The notes beneath the pieces were generated by a model, which searched no databases, was not told where the DNA came from, and was given only the letters and a program-made list of their open reading frames with translations. 64,000 nucleotides of DNA, from the NCBI RefSeq assembly GCF_036924745.1, contig NZ_JAZHSD010000001.1, positions 3,472,001-3,536,000 on the forward strand, given 5' to 3'. Each line of letters opens with the position of its first letter. Position 1 is the first letter of the stretch. The translations under genes and the position numbers were made by a program. The stretch comes from Bradyrhizobium sp. AZCC 1693 (GTDB taxonomy: Bacteria > Pseudomonadota > Alphaproteobacteria > Rhizobiales > Xanthobacteraceae). Below, piece by piece: positions 51,950 to 60,829 of the stretch.

Positions 51950-53227
51950 ATGCCTATCGACTTGCACGTCAACCGTGCCTTCGCCAAGCACGAGCGGCGC
52001 ACCGAACGGCTCGTCGCAGCGCTTCGCCTGCTCGCGTTGGGCTCGCTGGCGCTGCTCAACTGGTCGGTGCGGATGGCCGAGCAAAGCCAGACCACGATCG
52101 TCCCGCTCGGCGGCCTTGCCGCCAGCACTCTCGCCGCCTTTTTCATCAACCGCACGCGCTTGTTCCGGCCATGGATGCTCTGGGTCGTCGCAACTTTCGA
52201 TATCGCCCTGCTGTTCCATTGCCTCGAGATGGTCAGTGTCGCGAACCGCAAACCGCTGGACCTGACACTCGACACGCCGGCGGCGCTGCTCATCTTCGTG
52301 TTCCTTGCAACGGCGGCGGTGCGATACCGACCGTTCCTGATCGTCTACACCGGTGGGCTTTTTGTGGCGGGTTGGCTGTTGATCTGGCTGGTGTCCTATC
52401 TCAACGATGACGGATCGCGGATCGGGGCGAGCCTTCCCAACGATCTCGCCCGCTTGGTCATCATCGGGGTTGCGACCTACGCGCTGTTCGTCACCGTGAA
52501 GCGGTCGCAGCGAACCCTGACTTCCTCAATCAGCGAGAGCCATCGGCGAACCAATCTGTCGCGCTATTTCAGCCCGCAGCTCGTCGAAGAAATCGCGGCG
52601 ACCCAGGACACCACGCAGTCCTTCCGCCTGCAGAAGGCCGCCATCCTGTTCGCGGATCTGCGCGGCTTCACCGGCCTTGCGGAGCGCATGCAGCCTGACC
52701 AGCTTGCCGCCTTCCTGAACGACTATCGCCGCCGCATCACGGAGCCGATCGCGCGGCATGGCGGGGTGATCGACAAGTTCATCGGCGACGGCGTGATGGC
52801 GATCTTCGGCGTGCCGGAACCCGGCAGCGACGATGCGCGCCACGCCGTGATGGCTGGCCTTGAGCTGGTCTCGGCCATCGGCGACTGGCGTGCCGAGCGG
52901 CTGGCCGAAGGACTGCCGCCGGTCGAGATCGGCGTCGGCATCCATTATGGCGACGTGATGGCCGGCATCCTCGGCGAGGAGGAGCGGCTCGAATACACTT
53001 GCATCGGCGACGCGGTCAACGCTGCGGCCCGCATCGAGCGGGTGGCCGCCGACATCGGCGCCGCGCTCGTGGTCTCCGCCGACGTGCTCTCGTCGGCCCC
53101 TGGGCTCGAGGAGGTCATCAAACTCGACAGCCTTTCCATGCATGCGCTGCGCGGGCGCAGCCAGTCCATCCGGCTCTATCAAGTGAGTGAAGCGGCCGGT
53201 GCAGCTACGCCAAGCGCCAACAGATAA
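51950..53227 (+). CDS. Class III adenylate/guanylate cyclase with membrane sensor
   Basis: A 425-residue protein. The N-terminal half has about six membrane helices (LVAALRLLALGSLALLNWSV to LARLVIIGVATYALFVTV), then a linker helix and the cyclase domain from residue 220. Catalytic features: ILFADLRGFTGLAERM with the first metal Asp, DKFIGDGVMAIFGVP with the second, and EYTCIGDAVNAAARIERV. It makes cyclic AMP (or GMP) in response to an unknown membrane signal. No neighbouring gene points to a target. Confidence 0.9.
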   Translation: MPIDLHVNRAFAKHERRTERLVAALRLLALGSLALLNWSVRMAEQSQTTIVPLGGLAASTLAAFFINRTRLFRPWMLWVVATFDIALLFHCLEMVSVANRKPLDLTLDTPAALLIFVFLATAAVRYRPFLIVYTGGLFVAGWLLIWLVSYLNDDGSRIGASLPNDLARLVIIGVATYALFVTVKRSQRTLTSSISESHRRTNLSRYFSPQLVEEIAATQDTTQSFRLQKAAILFADLRGFTGLAERMQPDQLAAFLNDYRRRITEPIARHGGVIDKFIGDGVMAIFGVPEPGSDDARHAVMAGLELVSAIGDWRAERLAEGLPPVEIGVGIHYGDVMAGILGEEERLEYTCIGDAVNAAARIERVAADIGAALVVSADVLSSAPGLEEVIKLDSLSMHALRGRSQSIRLYQVSEAAGAATPSANR

Positions 53228-53371
53228 GCGCGATCTCCGTCGTATCCAGGAGGTTCGTTGGCTGACAACCATAGGCATGCTCCTTCGGTTGACATGAATT
53301 CCAACAAGAAGGACTGCGGAAGCTGACCGTCATCCGCAGCCCCTTGCACGTAGACGTCCTCAACTCCACCG

Positions 53372-53635
53372 CTACCGGGATTTCGGGCCACCTTGATAGC
53401 GCCAGGGCGAACGATCCTGGTTCACACCGGTCGCAGGCAGCCAGGTGGGTGCACCGCGGTCGAACGCAAATGCGGAGCTCACGCGGTCTTGCGCGAAACC
53501 CGGGTATTGTGCGCTGCGCCTCGCCTCGTTCGGCCAGTAGCTCTTGTCCGTGATCGTCGAGCCCGCCTGGGCGGTTGCGGACAGCGCTGCCAGCGGCAGC
53601 AAGAACGAAATCGTGAGAAGGCTCTTCTTCAACAT
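53372..53635 (-). CDS. Small secreted protein, in frame with the truncated nrsF-like gene
   Basis: An 87-residue protein with a signal peptide (KKSLLTISFLLPLAALSA, cut near AQA) and a short mature part (DKSYWPNEARRSAQYPGFAQ) without known domain. Its ATG at 53635 has GGAG at suitable spacing, so it can be made on its own. The upstream nrsF-like frame runs into it without a stop, which would create a fusion. Function unknown. Confidence 0.6.
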   Translation of the reverse strand: MLKKSLLTISFLLPLAALSATAQAGSTITDKSYWPNEARRSAQYPGFAQDRVSSAFAFDRGAPTWLPATGVNQDRSPWRYQGGPKSR

Positions 53636-54286
53636 AGTCCCGGCTCCATCGTTTACAGAAAACGCGTCATGCGCGCGCTTCAAAGATGAGTTCGGGAGCA
53701 AGTATCGGTCGGTTACAGTCTCACGCCGATGTGAGGCGGCCGCAAGCCCGTGATCACCAGCGCAACAGCCGAGGAAGACTGCGCCCGCCACTGTGCGGAG
53801 CACGGCGGCAAATGACTGGTCGGTCGGGGCCCCGAACCGCAGGGCGCAAACGAGCGCCATAAACGCCGGGATTGCAAGCAAGGGGATCGTAAGGAAACAC
53901 GTAACCGAATGTTCTTCGAAGATCATATCAGACCACTCAGTCACACGGACCGAAGCCAGTGCTGAGGCCGCGGCTGCGACGATAGCAGTGAAGGGAAGGA
54001 AGATGAGTGCTGGCGCATTCCGGATATCTGTGCGAGGGCGAGCCGCTTTTGGCAGAAGGGCTGCCGCCGTCGCGGCGACACCAACGCCAAACAACAGTTT
54101 GGTCACAAAGACGTCCGGGTGTGCACGGCTGAGAAAATTGGGAACGGACCCGAACACCACGAACATGACCGAGAGCGCCGCCGCCGCGCCAATCGCCAAT
54201 GCAATCAGTAGAGCTCGGCTGACGCTGCTTCGGTCGACCGGTTTCAGGTCTGCGGCCAACGATTCGATCAATTGATCTGTGCGCAT
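53636..54286 (-). pseudogene. nrsF: Truncated NrsF (DUF1109) membrane anti-sigma factor
   Basis: Residues 1-185 match NrsF: DQLIESLAADLKPVDRSSVS followed by five membrane helices (ALLIALAIGAAAALSVMFVV onward). The sixth helix and conserved C-terminus that should follow AGAVFLGCCAG are replaced by unrelated sequence (DHGLAAASHRRE), which then reads through into the next gene. NrsF normally inhibits an ECF sigma factor encoded next to it, and no such sigma gene is present here. The 5' end looks intact. Confidence 0.65.
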
Positions 54287-54326
54287 GGCTGTCATCCTCA
54301 AGATCGCGATATCTGGCGGACTGGCA

Positions 54327-55175
54327 TTAGTAATCTCCGGAACTGACCGCTGGGACTGGCTCGGCGTTCAGCTGCCGAGAAGAAGCTAGCGCCGCTTTCA
54401 TGAACATCCATGAACCGATTGCCTGGCCACCGACGAACCTTGCTATGTGCCCGGTTTGATCACCCTCGAAAATCGAAGCGGCCTGGATGCCGATGATGGC
54501 GTAGCCCCGCTCCTCTCGGACCAGCAGTGGCGCTCCGGAGGAACCCCGCCCTCCTGTGCAGTTGTGGATCAGCGTATCCCAAACCAGATCGCGGACCGCA
54601 CAGGCCGGATCGACGCTGAGAGCCTCCGCGTCGCCGATATCGTCGGAATAGGCGGGCAGCTGGAGCTGCAGTTCAGACAGACCCAAGGTCCCGATCGGGT
54701 GACGGCTGAGAGCAAAGGGTTTAACGCCTAATGGCGCCCGATCCAAAACCAGTATCGCCCAATCTCTCGCTGCATCGCGGACAGTTTCGTGCTCCGCGCT
54801 TTGCCTCGATCCGACCGCCCAAACGGTCGCATCAAACTTGGCATTATGGTTTGCCGACCGGTAGCCAGGTTGAAATGAGAAACTTGACTCTCTGATCGTA
54901 CCATCTCTCTCCATGATGCAGTGAGCAGCGGTCACGATGATCCGCGGATCAAGGATCATCGCGGCCGTACATGTCATCGTGCCCTTGAATTTTCCGACCG
55001 CCGAGTACGGCGAGAACCGCGCATCGACAATCTGACGATGACCCCCGTCGAATAACGAAACGGACGCTTTGTCGGCCCGAGCCGCGAGCTGCGGGGTCAC
55101 GCCTGAGGACAGCTCCAGCCATATGACTGGGAGCGAGATGACGAAACATCCGAGCAAACTTTTTGCGATAACCAT
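54327..55175 (-). CDS. Trypsin-like serine protease, exported
   Basis: A 282-residue S1-family protease. Signal peptide (KSLLGCFVISLPVIWLELS), catalytic His in IIVTAAHCIMERD, Asp in ARDWAILVLDRAP and Ser in CTGGRGSSGAPLLVR. Six or more cysteines could form disulphides. All triad residues are present, so it should be active. It is the first gene of a minus-strand series with the truncated nrsF-like gene 40 bases downstream; a shared envelope-stress function is possible but unproven. Confidence 0.82.
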   Translation of the reverse strand: MVIAKSLLGCFVISLPVIWLELSSGVTPQLAARADKASVSLFDGGHRQIVDARFSPYSAVGKFKGTMTCTAAMILDPRIIVTAAHCIMERDGTIRESSFSFQPGYRSANHNAKFDATVWAVGSRQSAEHETVRDAARDWAILVLDRAPLGVKPFALSRHPIGTLGLSELQLQLPAYSDDIGDAEALSVDPACAVRDLVWDTLIHNCTGGRGSSGAPLLVREERGYAIIGIQAASIFEGDQTGHIARFVGGQAIGSWMFMKAALASSRQLNAEPVPAVSSGDY

Positions 55176-55385
55176 TTCTTCCTCCCGCGCTCCGGTCGCG
55201 CCGTCCCAACGATTGGTGTCGGAGGTTCGGCTTCAATTGCCAATCTGCGGCGCGCTTCGGGGAAGCCTGCTGGTCAGCTGCCGTGAATGCGTGGCAACCT
55301 GATATGTCGCCCACGGCGAGCACGTGCCGGCGGCAAACGACCGGCCTGACACGCACGGATCGGCGACGGCCGCAACGGCGGCCGT

Positions 55386-55751
55386 TCAGCTGAGCGAGAT
55401 GCGCTTGGGAGGATGTGGATCCGACGGAATGCCGTGATCCCGTAGGGCGTGGAAAACCGGTGCGTCTACTGATGGGCAAGGAAGAGGAACTGTAACGGAT
55501 GCGAGAGGTCCGAGAATGCTGCTCCCAGCACAATATGCACTGCACGCGACGCCGACGGCGCTACAGACTTTCCAGGAACAGCGGTGGCACTTTGCCATCA
55601 CGCGCTGTGTATCCTTCAAGACTGCTGACCGTACCGAGGCAGTTGCTGCTTCGAGCGGATCGCCTATGCGTTCACTCGGCCGCGCGAATCCCGGCAACGA
55701 AAATGCCAACGTCAACAACAGCACCGGGATCAGTCGTGCGATGACCTGCAT
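55386..55751 (-). CDS. Cys-rich exported protein, unknown
   Basis: A 121-residue protein with a signal peptide (LIPVLLLTLAFSLPGFA), a Cys-rich centre (MAKCHRCSWKVCSAVGVACS) and a Pro/His tail. I do not recognise it; the cysteines suggest metal binding or disulphides, and it lies near the second copper cluster. No strong ribosome site. Confidence 0.45.
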   Translation of the reverse strand: MQVIARLIPVLLLTLAFSLPGFARPSERIGDPLEAATASVRSAVLKDTQRVMAKCHRCSWKVCSAVGVACSAYCAGSSILGPLASVTVPLPCPSVDAPVFHALRDHGIPSDPHPPKRISLS

Positions 55752-56251
55752 GGGATCACAACATCAACCTACTGCGCCACAATATCAGAGAGAGCCGGCA
55801 AAGTACCATCGGCTTGTGTTCAGGCCTGAGCACGCTGCAGTGCACTGCGTCCGGCGAGGGAATACAGCGACAATAGCCCTGCCCTATCCAATCCTTGATA
55901 GCTGCGGAACCGTCCCGAGCAGCCATGACGGGATCGACGAAAGCCGGCCCGTCATTACAGCCCTATGCCAGGGACCGGCAGGACTCGTCCGATGCGGCTG
56001 ATCGACTTGAGCCGCGCGAGAAGGCTATTCGTAGGCAGAGCCACGGGCAGAAATGGTAGGCCGAGTTAAAGCGCATGATGAGAACCAGGCCAGGGTGGGA
56101 TCCCGCGCGACGTTGATCGACAAGGGCACGGAACCGGTCCCGTCCCCGAACCACCCGAACCATATGTCTCAACCGCAATTGATCCTCGACAGCTGGCGCG
56201 GGATATGATCCCGCGCTAGCATTTTGCCCGGCAGATCATTATTTCGGTGTC
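55752..56251. other. 500-base gap with one strong dyad
   Basis: No convincing gene. A short minus-strand frame at 55963-56178 lacks support. The dyad at 56192-56220 is the only clear structure. Confidence 0.35.
56192..56220. promoter_or_regulatory. Strong dyad upstream of copper cluster 2 (operator or hairpin)
   Basis: GCTGGCGCGGGAT and ATCCCGCGCTAGC pair over 13 positions (one G-T wobble) across a three-base centre ATG. It lies 32 bases before the first gene of the cluster, as a repressor site would. A four-T run after it is short for a terminator. Confidence 0.45.
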
Positions 56252-56608
56252 ATGGTGATCGCTACTGTTCGCCGTATTTCTGCAGTGATCTTGGCGCTGG
56301 TCCTCGTGCTTGGTCCGGCGGGCGGAGGCGTGTACGCGTCCTTGGCCGGGGCAAAAGCGGCGGTCATGACGGTATCTGGCAATAGCCACTCACCGGGCAC
56401 TTGCGACCATTGCGATGCCAAGGGAGGGCTTCCGGCTGGACTATGTGCTTTGGGGGCATTTTGCAGCAGCCCTGCAATTGCCCCAGAGGACCAATTCGTA
56501 CCTGAGCAGCCGTCGGCCGCTCACGCCGTATTCTCCAAACCCAATCAGCTGACGGGGCGCGCCCAAGCGCCCGACCCCTACCCTCCTAGATCCACCATCC
56601 TGAGCTGA
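56252..56608 (+). CDS. Small exported Cys-containing protein ahead of copper cluster 2
   Basis: A 118-residue protein with a signal segment (ISAVILALVLVLGPAGGGVY) and a CDHCDAKGG motif plus CALGAFC, resembling DUF2946-type proteins found in copper loci. Start at 56252 (GTG at 56255 possible). Function inferred only from composition and position. Confidence 0.5.
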   Translation: MVIATVRRISAVILALVLVLGPAGGGVYASLAGAKAAVMTVSGNSHSPGTCDHCDAKGGLPAGLCALGAFCSSPAIAPEDQFVPEQPSAAHAVFSKPNQLTGRAQAPDPYPPRSTILS

Positions 56609-56742
56609 GGCACGTCGCCGGCGAGCGGCGTGTACTGGACATGCGCCTGGCGCAGTGAGGCGTCGCGCGCGGACCCAAGGTGCAAGTTCATGCGGAATTC
56701 CGACTGCGTGTGCTTCGCTCCTAACCCACAGGATGGCTGCGA

Positions 56743-58161
56743 ATGGCCACTATTTCCGGGATGACATTAGATCGTCGATCATTCCTTGTCGGCAGCGCGA
56801 GCTTGGCTGCGGCACTATCGTTGCCGCATGAAAGCGCCGGCGCCGTTGCACCGCCGAAACAATTCACGTTGTCAGCTGCACCGGTTCGCGTGCCGCTGGT
56901 CGGCCCTCCGTATCCCGAGACCGATGTGTGGTCATACAATAGCGGTGTTCCGGGGCCGGAGATCCGGGTCCGTCAAGGCGAACGTTTGCGGATTGCCGTC
57001 AATAATCGGCTATCGCAGGGAACCACCATTCACTGGCACGGGGTGCGGGTGCCGAATGCCATGGATGGCGTACCGCACCTGACCCAGGAGCCTATCCCGG
57101 CCGGCGACAGCTTCGTCTACGAATTCGATGTGCCTGATGCCGGCACCTACTGGTATCACCCGCATCATCATAGCGCTGAGCAGGTCGGCCGCGGTTTGTC
57201 GGGCGCGCTCATCGTCGAAGAGATCGAACCTATCCCGGTCGACCGGGACTTGGTCTGGGTGTTGGGCGACTGGCGACTGGCGCGCGACGCATCGATCGTC
57301 GACGATTTCGGCAATCGCATGGAAACGACCATGGCGGGGCGGATCGGCAACACCGTCACGATCAACGGTCGCGTTCCAGAGAGCATCCGGGTCCGTTCCG
57401 GGGAGCGACTGCGGCTGCGTCTCATCAATGCCGCGCCCGCGCGCATTTTCGGGCTCGAGTTTCCATCCCATCGACCACTGATCGTTGCACTCGACGGTCA
57501 GCCAATCGGGCCACACGAGCCGCCAGGCGGACGTGTTGTCTTGGGGCCTGCAATGCGCGCTGACCTCGTACTCGACATGACCGGGAAGCCGGGCGCGACC
57601 ACGGCGGTGGTCGATTCCTTCTACCGGGACCGCGCCTACAGGCTGGTCGACTTCGCTTACACCGACGAACCGCGTCTACGGGATCATCCGCTCGATGCGC
57701 CGTCTCGCATGCGCGCGAACACGATTCCAGAGCCGGATCCGGACAATGCCGACAGGCACACCGCCACGCTGGAGGGCGGCATGATGAGTGGTCGCGGCAT
57801 GATGATGGGGATGGGAATGATGGGCATGGGCGGGATGGGATGGTCGATCAACGGGGTTTCTGCGATTGGCCACAACATGAGACCGATGCTGAGCCTTGCC
57901 CGCGGGCGCTCGTATATTCTCTCCGTCCGCAACGAAACCGCTTGGCACCATCCCGTCCACCTCCATGGTCATTCGTTTCGCGTGATTGCCCGCAACGGCA
58001 AGCCTACTCGCCATCGCGAGTGGCTGGACACCGTGCTCGTGCCGCCGCGCGAACAAGCCGACATTGCGTTCGTCGCCGACAACCCGGGCGACTGGATGTT
58101 CCACTGCCACATCCTCGACCATCAGGACGGGGGAATGATGGCAGTAATTCGTGTGGCCTGA
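56743..58161 (+). CDS. Multicopper oxidase with Met-rich insert (copper cluster 2)
   Basis: A 472-residue periplasmic copper oxidase. Tat signal DRRSFLVGSASLAAALS. Copper ligands in HWHGVRVPNAMDGVPH, YWYHPHHHSAEQ, WHHPVHLHGHSFRV and FHCHILDHQDGGMMAVI are complete. An inserted Met/Gly-rich loop (about residues 345-367, GMMMGMGMMGMGGMG pattern) is typical of cuprous oxidases and should bind Cu(I). ATG at 56743 or 56761. It starts the long plus-strand copper cluster. Confidence 0.9.
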   Translation: MATISGMTLDRRSFLVGSASLAAALSLPHESAGAVAPPKQFTLSAAPVRVPLVGPPYPETDVWSYNSGVPGPEIRVRQGERLRIAVNNRLSQGTTIHWHGVRVPNAMDGVPHLTQEPIPAGDSFVYEFDVPDAGTYWYHPHHHSAEQVGRGLSGALIVEEIEPIPVDRDLVWVLGDWRLARDASIVDDFGNRMETTMAGRIGNTVTINGRVPESIRVRSGERLRLRLINAAPARIFGLEFPSHRPLIVALDGQPIGPHEPPGGRVVLGPAMRADLVLDMTGKPGATTAVVDSFYRDRAYRLVDFAYTDEPRLRDHPLDAPSRMRANTIPEPDPDNADRHTATLEGGMMSGRGMMMGMGMMGMGGMGWSINGVSAIGHNMRPMLSLARGRSYILSVRNETAWHHPVHLHGHSFRVIARNGKPTRHREWLDTVLVPPREQADIAFVADNPGDWMFHCHILDHQDGGMMAVIRVA

Positions 58162-58199
58162 GTAGAGGGACTGAAAATGGTCCGATGGGAGATGACGAA

Positions 58200-58715
58200 A
58201 TGAACCGTCGAAACGTACTTGCAGCTATGTTCGCAATCACTGCGTCGGGCGCGGGCGGGGTCGTGGTCAAGACCTTTGGTGCTGACCGAGCCGGCCTCCC
58301 TGGCTCCGAGGCTTTGTTCGGCACGCCTGCTTCGGCACAGGACAAGCCCAAGGCAACTCTCTACCGGAATCCGAACTGCGACTGCTGCCTGGAGTTTGCC
58401 AAGTACCTTCGCACCAACGGATTCGACGTCGCGATCGACTCGAAGCAAGATCTTGCAGCGCTCAGAAAGCAGTTGCGCGTCCCCGACAATTTGGCGGGCT
58501 GTCACGTAATGGTCATGGGCCGTTACGCGGTGGAAGGCCATGTTCCGGTGAACGTGCTCAACAAGCTACTGGCTGAGCATCCCGACATTATCGGCGTTTC
58601 GCTTCCGGGCATGCCGACCGGCACTCCGGGTATGACCGGCCCAAAGAGCGGGCCCTTCACAATCTACGAAATCGCCAGCAATGCCGCGTCGCCCAAGGTC
58701 TTCGCGGTCGAATAA
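58200..58715 (+). CDS. DUF411 metal-binding exported protein
   Basis: A 171-residue protein with a Tat-like or Sec signal (MNRRNVLAAMFAITASGAGG) and the DUF411 core: TLYRNPNCDCCLEFAKYLR near residue 60, GCHVMVMGRYAVEGHVPV and GVSLPGMPTGTPGMTGP. These proteins bind copper through the CxCC motif and are common in metal-resistance clusters. The start at 58200 has GGGAG eight bases ahead. Confidence 0.85.
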   Translation: MNRRNVLAAMFAITASGAGGVVVKTFGADRAGLPGSEALFGTPASAQDKPKATLYRNPNCDCCLEFAKYLRTNGFDVAIDSKQDLAALRKQLRVPDNLAGCHVMVMGRYAVEGHVPVNVLNKLLAEHPDIIGVSLPGMPTGTPGMTGPKSGPFTIYEIASNAASPKVFAVE

Positions 58716-58725
58716 CGGAGGCGCG

Positions 58726-58893
58726 ATGGCCATGCTGTTATCGCCGACTGAGTTTGAACTGGTCCCCCAGCTCGTGCTGTGTGTCGTGACACTAGCCGGC
58801 ATACTCGTCGTCTTCGCTGTCGTCAGCGGAATCTTTTTACTCGGCCGATATCTCTTCGAGAGCGGCCGTCATTGGCGATCGAGAAAGCTATGA
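58726..58893 (+). CDS. Small single-helix membrane protein (CcmD-like position)
   Basis: A 55-residue protein with one membrane helix (LVLCVVTLAGILVVFAVVSG) and a basic end. GGAGG sits at ideal spacing before the ATG. Its stop overlaps the next ATG (ATGA). Its place directly before a CcmG/DsbE-type gene recalls ccmD in cytochrome c biogenesis operons, but sequence similarity is not evident. Confidence 0.6.
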   Translation: MAMLLSPTEFELVPQLVLCVVTLAGILVVFAVVSGIFLLGRYLFESGRHWRSRKL

Positions 58894-59483
58894 GCGCTGA
58901 ACAGATCATCACAACAAGCGGGCGTGAAGCGGAACACCCGCCGCTGCGGAGCAGGCGTCTCGCTTATCTCGTCCCACTCGCGGCCTTTATGGCACTTGCC
59001 ATCATTCTCGCGTGGGGAATGTCGCGAAATCCCGGCGCGATTCCATCGGCCCTCATCGATAAACCGGTGCCGCAATTCAATCTGCCACCGGTCAAAGCGC
59101 GCTCGCTGGGTCTGTCCAGCAACGACCTCTCCGGCGAGGTGTCGCTCGTGAACGTATTCGCTTCATGGTGCGTCGCCTGCAGGGAAGAGCACCCGGTGTT
59201 CATGCAGATGAAGTCTGATGCCATCGTGCCAATTCATGGCCTCAACTACAAAGATCAGCCCGACAACGCCGCACGATGGCTCAACGCCATGGGCGATCCC
59301 TATACCCGCACCGGCGCAGATATTAGCGGCCGAGTGGCGATCGATTGGGGAGTCTACGGTGTGCCCGAAACCCTTGTGATCACGAAGGACGGCCGTATTG
59401 CATACAAGCACATCGGAGCCGTGACGCCGAAGGTCGTCGACGAAACGCTCCTTCCGCTCATACGGAGGCTGCGGGAGCAATGA
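58890..59483 (+). CDS. DsbE/CcmG-type thiol:disulphide interchange protein
   Basis: A 197-residue membrane-tethered thioredoxin-fold protein. N-terminal helix (LAYLVPLAAFMALAIILAWG), then LIDKPVPQFNLPPV and the active site FASWCVACREEHPV (CxxC), with the cis-Pro loop YGVPETLVITKDG. CcmG keeps apocytochrome cysteines reduced for haem attachment; here it could serve the cytochrome c and SCO proteins downstream. ATGA overlaps at both ends. Confidence 0.87.
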   Translation: MSAEQIITTSGREAEHPPLRSRRLAYLVPLAAFMALAIILAWGMSRNPGAIPSALIDKPVPQFNLPPVKARSLGLSSNDLSGEVSLVNVFASWCVACREEHPVFMQMKSDAIVPIHGLNYKDQPDNAARWLNAMGDPYTRTGADISGRVAIDWGVYGVPETLVITKDGRIAYKHIGAVTPKVVDETLLPLIRRLREQ

Positions 59484-60091
59484 CGCGTGTAACAAACATC
59501 GTGGCGCAATGCGTTCGCTTCTGCCTCGTGGCGGGGCTTGTTGCTGCTGCCTCGGCAGCAGGTGCTGCGCAGGAAACCTCGAAAAAGTTCATCATGCATT
59601 CGGCTCCCAAGCCTGTCGCAAGGATCCAGTTCGAGGATAGCAAAGGACAGTCGCGGAGCCTGGCTGACTTCCGCGGCAAGATCGTGCTCCTCAACATCTG
59701 GGCGACGTGGTGCGTCCCATGCCGCAAAGAGATGCCAGCGCTCGATCATCTGCAGAAGACGCTCGGAGGCGATGACTTCGAAGTAGTTCCCCTGTCCATC
59801 GATCGCGGCGGCATGGATGGGGTGCGCAAGTTTTATGCCGAGGTCGGAATCCTGAAGCTTGGCATGTATCGAGACAATTCTGGCAGCGCCACACGCGAGC
59901 TCGGCGCCGTCGGTATTCCGACGACACTGCTGATCGATCGCGAGGGTCGCGAGATCGGCCGGCTGATCGGGCCGGCTGAGTGGGATTCACCCGAGATGAT
60001 TGAGTTCATCAGGTGCGTGATTGCCGGGCACCGTGCGGCACCGTTCTCGGCGGAAGCAACGCAGGCCGTGACACCGACTTGCCGAGGTTGA
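59480..60091 (+). CDS. TlpA-like exported thioredoxin-fold protein
   Basis: A 203-residue protein with a signal peptide (FCLVAGLVAAASAAGAA) and a TlpA/ResA domain: FEDSKGQSRSLADFRGKIVL, the active site WATWCVPCRKEMPAL, and GIPTTLLIDREGREIGRLIG. TlpA-type proteins reduce the disulphides of copper chaperones such as ScoI and PcuC, both of which are encoded downstream. ATG overlaps the preceding stop. Confidence 0.86.
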   Translation: MTRVTNIVAQCVRFCLVAGLVAAASAAGAAQETSKKFIMHSAPKPVARIQFEDSKGQSRSLADFRGKIVLLNIWATWCVPCRKEMPALDHLQKTLGGDDFEVVPLSIDRGGMDGVRKFYAEVGILKLGMYRDNSGSATRELGAVGIPTTLLIDREGREIGRLIGPAEWDSPEMIEFIRCVIAGHRAAPFSAEATQAVTPTCRG

Positions 60092-60141
60092 CCTTACAGC
60101 AGATGGAACGATTCACGACAGTTGACGACGGAGCAAACCCG

Positions 60142-60564
60142 ATGACTCTACCACAATCCAGTACGACCGAGCGGCCGCTCCGGCGCGATCTGGCTTACGC
60201 AGCGCGCTACTACCTTCGAACTCGATGGACGCTGGTGGCGCTGGCGAGCCTCGCTGTCGTCCTTGGCCTGTACTTCGGTGGCTGGGCATGGCTGGTGGCC
60301 GCCGGGCTCGCGCCGATCCTCCTGAGCACGCTGCCTTGCCTCATCATGTGCGGACTCGGCGTGTGCATGATGTGCCGCGGCCAAAACCAGCCAGCGGCCT
60401 CTCGTGACGCGGTGGACACGCCGACCTCAACCGCTCTCGACGGGCCCAGGACAAGCAGTTCGTCAGTGAGTGCAGCAAGCTGCTGTCACGACGGAGTCGT
60501 TGACGCTCAACCTGCGCACTCGAACCCGGATCGATCAGAAAAAAGGAGCAACTCCCATGCGTAA
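60142..60564 (+). CDS. Cys-rich membrane protein, unknown
   Basis: A 140-residue protein with two membrane helices (TLVALASLAVVLGLYFGGWA and LVAAGLAPILLSTLPCLIMC), the cysteine cluster PCLIMCGLGVCMMC, and a Ser/Thr-rich tail with SCCHDG. The cysteines and position suggest copper binding. An upstream start at 60103 is possible. I do not recognise the family. Confidence 0.55.
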   Translation: MTLPQSSTTERPLRRDLAYAARYYLRTRWTLVALASLAVVLGLYFGGWAWLVAAGLAPILLSTLPCLIMCGLGVCMMCRGQNQPAASRDAVDTPTSTALDGPRTSSSSVSAASCCHDGVVDAQPAHSNPDRSEKRSNSHA

Positions 60565-60829
60565 ACTCACCCTATTGGCCGCGTTCGCATCAATCCTTCT
60601 CGCGAGCGTCATGGTCGCATCAGCCCTTTATGCGGAAGCCGGGCATGATTCGCCCGACTCGATGATGGGCAACAATGGCACAAGGAATGGCGAAGGAATG
60701 ATGGGCATGATGAAGGGGATGAAGCAAATGGATCGGATGATGGATCACTGCAACAGCATGATGAGTGACAGTCGTCCGAACGATCAATGGCGCAAGAATG
60801 CTCCCGCCGAACCGGAGAAGAAGGAATGA
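60557..60829 (+). CDS. Small Met-rich exported protein
   Basis: A 90-residue protein with a signal peptide (KLTLLAAFASILLASVMVAS) and a Met/Gly/Lys-rich mature part (MMGMMKGMKQMDRMMDH), suited to binding Cu(I) in the periplasm. AAAAGGAG precedes the ATG at 60557. The stop overlaps the next ATG. Confidence 0.65.
   Translation: MRKLTLLAAFASILLASVMVASALYAEAGHDSPDSMMGNNGTRNGEGMMGMMKGMKQMDRMMDHCNSMMSDSRPNDQWRKNAPAEPEKKE

Noticed and set aside
55963..56178. 71-codon minus-strand frame in the 500-base gap
   Set aside because: No ribosome site, no motif, mixed composition.
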